From JAKAGZ01 sp964412105 (GTDB lineage: Bacteria; Bacteroidota; Ignavibacteria; Ignavibacteriales; Ignavibacteriaceae): DNA of 46,895 bases. A model generated the notes under the pieces. The model did not search any database. It was not told the origin of the DNA and was given only the letters and a program-made list of their open reading frames with translations. The position numbers and the translations under genes are program-made. Positions 43,987 through 46,895 of this stretch are shown here, piece by piece. Positions within the stretch are counted from its first letter, which is position 1, and the number at the start of each line of letters is the position of its first letter. The stretch is from contig CAYPNM010000027.1 in assembly GCA_964412105.1 (NCBI GenBank), positions 1 through 46,895 of the forward strand, in the 5' to 3' direction.

Positions 43987-44529
43987 CTATTGAATTGTCA
44001 TCTCAAAATCTTTCAGATTATATCCATTATCTTGTAATATGGAATAAGCTTCCTGCAATTTTTCTTTAGCTAATTTAGGAGTTCGGCTGAGTATCCACCC
44101 GTATTTTCTTGTAGGATGTCCCACAACTGCATATTCATAACCTTTATCCAGTCCGATTATCCAGTAATCCCCCCAGAAGAGGTGAATACCAAATATGCTC
44201 ACAAAACTTACCTTAAGCTTTGCATTGGTTTTTTCATCAACTACTTTTGCCAGGCCTTCAGCTTCATTTATTGTCCCATCCTCTTCAATACATTTGTTAA
44301 TTACATCAATATTACCGTCATCACGTAATTTATATTCAGCTGTCGTGTTTCTGACACATTTTTTCTGAAAGCTGTTTGGAATTTTTGCTATCTCATACCA
44401 TCTGCCTGCATATTTATTTAGGTCCACAAAAGAAACTGTATTAACATTTTCTTTTGTATAAGTCTGTGCATTTAATGTCAAATATCCTGTTAAAAACATT
44501 ATTGAAAATATTGTCACTGTTTTATTCAT
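43987..44529 (-). CDS. Lipocalin (Blc family), secreted and not lipid-anchored
   Basis: A 180-aa protein with a signal peptide (about 1-21, ends LTLNAQ). The lipocalin signature GRWYEIAKIPNSFQKKC is followed by TAEYKLRDDGNIDVINKC, WGDYWIIGLDKGYEYAVVG and YGWILSRTP, the Blc-type strand pattern. The two Cys in QKKC and INKC may form a disulfide. E. coli Blc is a lipoprotein; here no Cys follows the signal cleavage site, so a periplasmic soluble form is expected. Blc-type proteins bind fatty acids or lysophospholipids. The gene is convergent with the phosphatase gene, with three bases between stops. Confidence 0.9.
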   Translation of the reverse strand: MNKTVTIFSIMFLTGYLTLNAQTYTKENVNTVSFVDLNKYAGRWYEIAKIPNSFQKKCVRNTTAEYKLRDDGNIDVINKCIEEDGTINEAEGLAKVVDEKTNAKLKVSFVSIFGIHLFWGDYWIIGLDKGYEYAVVGHPTRKYGWILSRTPKLAKEKLQEAYSILQDNGYNLKDFEMTIQ

Positions 44530-44762
44530 AATCTAAAGAACTTTCATTTTTATAAATTTTATATTTACACATTAAAAATAATAAAGCCCGCTATTTATGG
44601 CTAATTTAAGGTGTATTATTTACTATTCATCCACAGAATTCGATTGTTTATATTTTAGTACATAATAATACAAATATTGCAAAATTTAATAGATATAAAC
44701 TCCGATATTTCGGCATTCAATTTGTTTTTACTTGTAAATCATTAAATATATATGGATGAATT

Positions 44763-45398
44763 ATGAAAAAGATTTTCGTATTACTATTGCTGGCAGTTCC
44801 CTTCTCAATTAACGCACAAGGGAAATACGGGAGCTTTAAAATAGGATTCTTTAGTCCTGGCGCCACATCAACAGGTTTTATTATCGGATACGAAGGTGGT
44901 AAAAATATAGATGAGATATTTTCCTATGGTTACAGTGCTGATTGGTTTCACAAAACCTATGTTGATGAAACTCTTGTTAATGATTTTAATAATTTTTACG
45001 GTCCCAACAGCACTCTTAACGAACTGAGAGCAAAAACAAACCTTCACGCAATTCCCGTAATGGTTAGCGTAACAGGTGGATGGTATGTTGCAGATAGAAC
45101 AAGAGCATTTATTACCGGAGGTGCTGGAATTGAAATGTTGCTTGTGTACTATCATAGTTATGATAATCCGAATAATGATGAATTTAAAGCTGCCTTCGAT
45201 TTTGCCTGGAGATTGGGCGGTGGAATTAGTTATGAACTCGGTGAAAGGTCTGACGGTTTTTTGGAAATAGACTATCATTATTCTCAACCCAGCTGGCAGT
45301 TTACCGCACAAAATAGTCTTGGCCAGACCAAAACGTTTGAAAGAAAATTTGATATGAGCGGAATGATGATGAGAGTAGGCGTGAAATTTTATTTCTAA
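44763..45398 (+). CDS. Small outer-membrane beta-barrel protein
   Basis: A 211-aa protein with a signal peptide (about 1-18, ends SINAQ). The rest alternates polar and aromatic residues as expected of a barrel with about eight strands (FKIGFFSPGATSTGFIIGYEGG, FAWRLGGGISYELG) and ends in the motif MRVGVKFYF, with the terminal Phe needed for assembly by Bam. It resembles the general OmpW/porin-like group, but no specific function can be given. It is a single gene followed by a terminator. Confidence 0.78.
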   Translation: MKKIFVLLLLAVPFSINAQGKYGSFKIGFFSPGATSTGFIIGYEGGKNIDEIFSYGYSADWFHKTYVDETLVNDFNNFYGPNSTLNELRAKTNLHAIPVMVSVTGGWYVADRTRAFITGGAGIEMLLVYYHSYDNPNNDEFKAAFDFAWRLGGGISYELGERSDGFLEIDYHYSQPSWQFTAQNSLGQTKTFERKFDMSGMMMRVGVKFYF

Positions 45399-45625
45399 AA
45401 TTTATTGTAGCTCAATATACTTAACAATACTGAGCTGCAATACTCACTCTAATATTACTCAAATGCATTTTGCAAAATTCAAACATTCATCACTATCTTG
45501 AAATTTCCCTTATCAATGTGTGTGTATACATATCAATACTATCGAATACAGGTAGAAATGGATAAATGATCCCTAAAATTCCGGCTTGAAATAAATCTTC
45601 CTGGATAATATTACAAATAAAAATG

Positions 45626-45656
45626 AAAAAGGCTTGATCTAATCAAGCCTTTTTTT
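45626..45656. terminator. Bidirectional rho-independent terminator
   Basis: AAAAAGGCTTGAT (45626-45638) and ATCAAGCCTTTTT (45642-45654) are perfectly complementary. A-runs and T-runs flank the GGCTTGAT core, so it works on both strands. It lies between the outer-membrane protein gene and the DUF4382 gene, 22 bases from the latter's stop. Confidence 0.9.
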
Positions 45657-45677
45657 ATTGTCATTTAAATCTAAAAT

Positions 45678-46517
45678 TTATTTCTCAGTAAGATTTATAG
45701 TACCTAGATCCGTTGTACTGCCAGCCGTAACCACTACATTAGAAATTGTTGTATCTTTGAAAAATGCATCATTTGGAGCAAGAGGAATAATATGCACCAT
45801 AAATGTATCCGGGGATAGACCGAACAGCTTAAATGCGCCGCTGGCACCTGTCGAAGTAGAGGTTGAATCTCCATTAAGAACGGCCCAGACATCCGCTGAT
45901 ACTGTATCGGGTAACACAACACCGGATATAATTCCGGTTGTAGCTGTAGTAACTACTTTTATAACCGGTTTAAGAATATACTTGGGGCTTGTTGGCGAAC
46001 CCGTAGTAACAATAGATTTAGCCGCATCGAAGTCAACTGTAAGTTCATATGTTATTCCTGCTTTTATAGTTGCATCAATATTAAGCTTTATACCGCTCTG
46101 GGTTCCACTTGGAGTAGTGAGAAAAAGTCGCTCCGTTTGATCCTTCAATACTACGTAGTTGTCTATGTCGCCAGTTCCAAGATATAACCTTATTTGCGAA
46201 TACTTGCCTGCTGGCAAAGTATCCTCCGCAATAACTTTACTATTACCATTTACAAGACTTGCTAAATCATAGTTTGATGGAAAATTGTTCAGAGTAATCC
46301 ATCCGCTGTTGTCGTTAGCAATGGATATATGAGCTTGTACGCTATCAATTTTTATATTAACCGTATCAAAACTAGCTGGAGCATCAATCATGTTTATTTT
46401 CATAATGCCGGTGCCTCCAGTAGTTGCAACTGGATTATTAGTATTTGAACAACTATAAAACACAATAGAAATTCCCATCAAAATGCCAAGACTAATAATT
46501 AGCATTCTATTTTTCAT
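45678..46517 (-). CDS. DUF4382-domain lipoprotein
   Basis: A 279-aa exported lipoprotein. The signal is LIISLGILMGISIVFYSC, with the lipobox Cys in FYSCSN. The DUF4382 domain (about 35-185) has GIMKINMIDAPASFDTVNIKIDS and PAGKYSQIRLYLG. A carboxypeptidase-regulatory-like beta domain ends the protein (TGIISGVVLPDTV, GASGAFKLFGLSPDTFMV). The ATG at 46517 is chosen because GGAG lies eight bases before it; an in-frame ATG at 46550 has no ribosome site and would add a poor signal start. The function of the family is unknown. Confidence 0.85.
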   Translation of the reverse strand: MKNRMLIISLGILMGISIVFYSCSNTNNPVATTGGTGIMKINMIDAPASFDTVNIKIDSVQAHISIANDNSGWITLNNFPSNYDLASLVNGNSKVIAEDTLPAGKYSQIRLYLGTGDIDNYVVLKDQTERLFLTTPSGTQSGIKLNIDATIKAGITYELTVDFDAAKSIVTTGSPTSPKYILKPVIKVVTTATTGIISGVVLPDTVSADVWAVLNGDSTSTSTGASGAFKLFGLSPDTFMVHIIPLAPNDAFFKDTTISNVVVTAGSTTDLGTINLTEK

Positions 46518-46828
46518 TATTTTGACTCCGTTTTTTTGGTTTTTATTCACAGCTTAATCATCTAAATATGCAAAAAGTGCGCCATTATCTTGTTATATAA
46601 ATGTTCAAAAAAAATAGAATTTTAGCAGATATTTAACGGCACAGTATCCAAAAAATGTACCTTGTGTGCAATTTTTGCACCCTTATTCTGACAATGCGAT
46701 AGATTGATATCAACAAAGAATTTTTACAATAAAAAGGCCAGCCATAGTAATAAAACCGGTTTTATTGTACCATAATGGCTTAAGAATCGGGTAAAATCCT
46801 CCGGCTGAAATTAGGATTTGCGTAATCC
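46518..46828. promoter_or_regulatory. Upstream region of the DUF4382 gene with a palindrome
   Basis: No complete gene. GTGCAA-TTT-TTGCAC at 46666-46680 is a perfect palindrome, and a related half-site GCAAAAAGTGC lies at 46575-46585. They sit about 65-165 bp before the DUF4382 ATG, where a transcription factor could act. The protein that binds is not known. Confidence 0.4.
46730..46780 (-). terminator. Terminator of the gene at the right edge
   Basis: Minus-strand RNA forms AGCCAT (46780-46775) with ATGGCT (46745-46740) around the inner perfect palindrome AATAAAACCGGTTTTATT (46749-46766). GGCC and a TTTTTATT tail follow. Its position 49 bases after the stop at 46829 fits a rho-independent terminator. 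Confidence 0.6.
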
Positions 46829-46895
46829 TTAATTCACTACTTGTTCAGTTCTCTTGATAATTTCATTCTGCAATTCTGTCGTAAGATCAACGAAG
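46829..46895 (-). CDS. C-terminal end of an unidentified gene
   Basis: The last bases encode 21 residues, FVDLTTELQNEIIKRTEQVV plus Asn, and a TAA stop on the minus strand, running off the window. The charged helical composition and the terminator just beyond the stop support a real gene end. There is too little sequence to name a family. Confidence 0.45.
   Translation of the reverse strand, partial: FVDLTTELQNEIIKRTEQVVN

Noticed and set aside
45658..46140. 160-codon plus-strand frame opposite the DUF4382 gene
   Set aside because: The minus-strand gene has a lipobox, a ribosome site and known domain motifs; the plus frame starts inside the terminator region.

Overview
The window reads as a piece of an AT-rich genome of the Bacteroidota/Ignavibacteriota/Chlorobiota group, most likely a metagenome scaffold, because it carries one 100-N gap at 35391-35490. 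The assignment rests on gene content. There is a very large SprA (type IX secretion translocon) next to a PorX-type response regulator with a PglZ-like domain. There are also carboxypeptidase-regulatory-like outer-membrane receptors, DUF1573 and DUF4382 proteins, a 14-repeat Reg_prop sensor, and HpnCDE squalene genes. No rRNA, tRNA, intact transposon or CRISPR array was seen.

Layout. (1) 1-6290: a MerR/cobalamin-binding regulator of the LitR/CarH type, a TonB-type receptor, a secreted FAS1 (fasciclin) protein, and an SDR-DUF2867 plus SRPBCC pair. (2) 6312-9472: an hsp20-dnaK-hsp20 heat-shock cluster. (3) 9473-16113: birA-coaX facing a tightly packed opposite-strand run porX-tsaE-tsaB-DUF1573-accD-panC. 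(4) 16173-23120: sprA. (5) 23349-30565: a DUF985 cupin, a eukaryotic-type citrate synthase and a 1616-aa acyl-CoA-synthetase-like/GNAT fusion. (6) 30886-35287: an M28 metallopeptidase converging on hpnC-hpnD-hpnE. (7) 35288-36277: a gene-poor stretch with the gap and an 11-bp tandem repeat. (8) 36278-46895: prfC, an outer-membrane barrel protein, a double-propeller SpoIIE phosphatase, a lipocalin, a small outer-membrane protein, a DUF4382 lipoprotein and the tail of one more gene.

The most interesting signal is regulatory. Four DNA sites around the LitR/CarH gene and its neighbours (82-99, 217-234, 3554-3572, 3632-3649) each contain two T-nn-ACA half-sites exactly 11 bp apart. Three of them follow one pattern, TTGACA-N3-ATTAGACAA. 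At the fasciclin gene this element is built into a consensus promoter, with TTGACA as the -35 box, a 17-bp spacer and TATAAT. From memory, CarH operators consist of 11-bp direct repeats with this kind of core. I infer a B12-dependent, light-responsive local regulon covering the regulator itself, the receptor, the fasciclin protein and a leftward gene beyond the window edge.

Other points of interest are a likely non-canonical start codon for panC, two mutually exclusive hairpins between dnaK and hsp20, repeated TGACA/TGTCA elements upstream of the heat-shock cluster, a degenerate kinase-like segment in the acyl-CoA synthetase fusion, and a propeller sensor that ends in a PP2C phosphatase instead of a histidine kinase.
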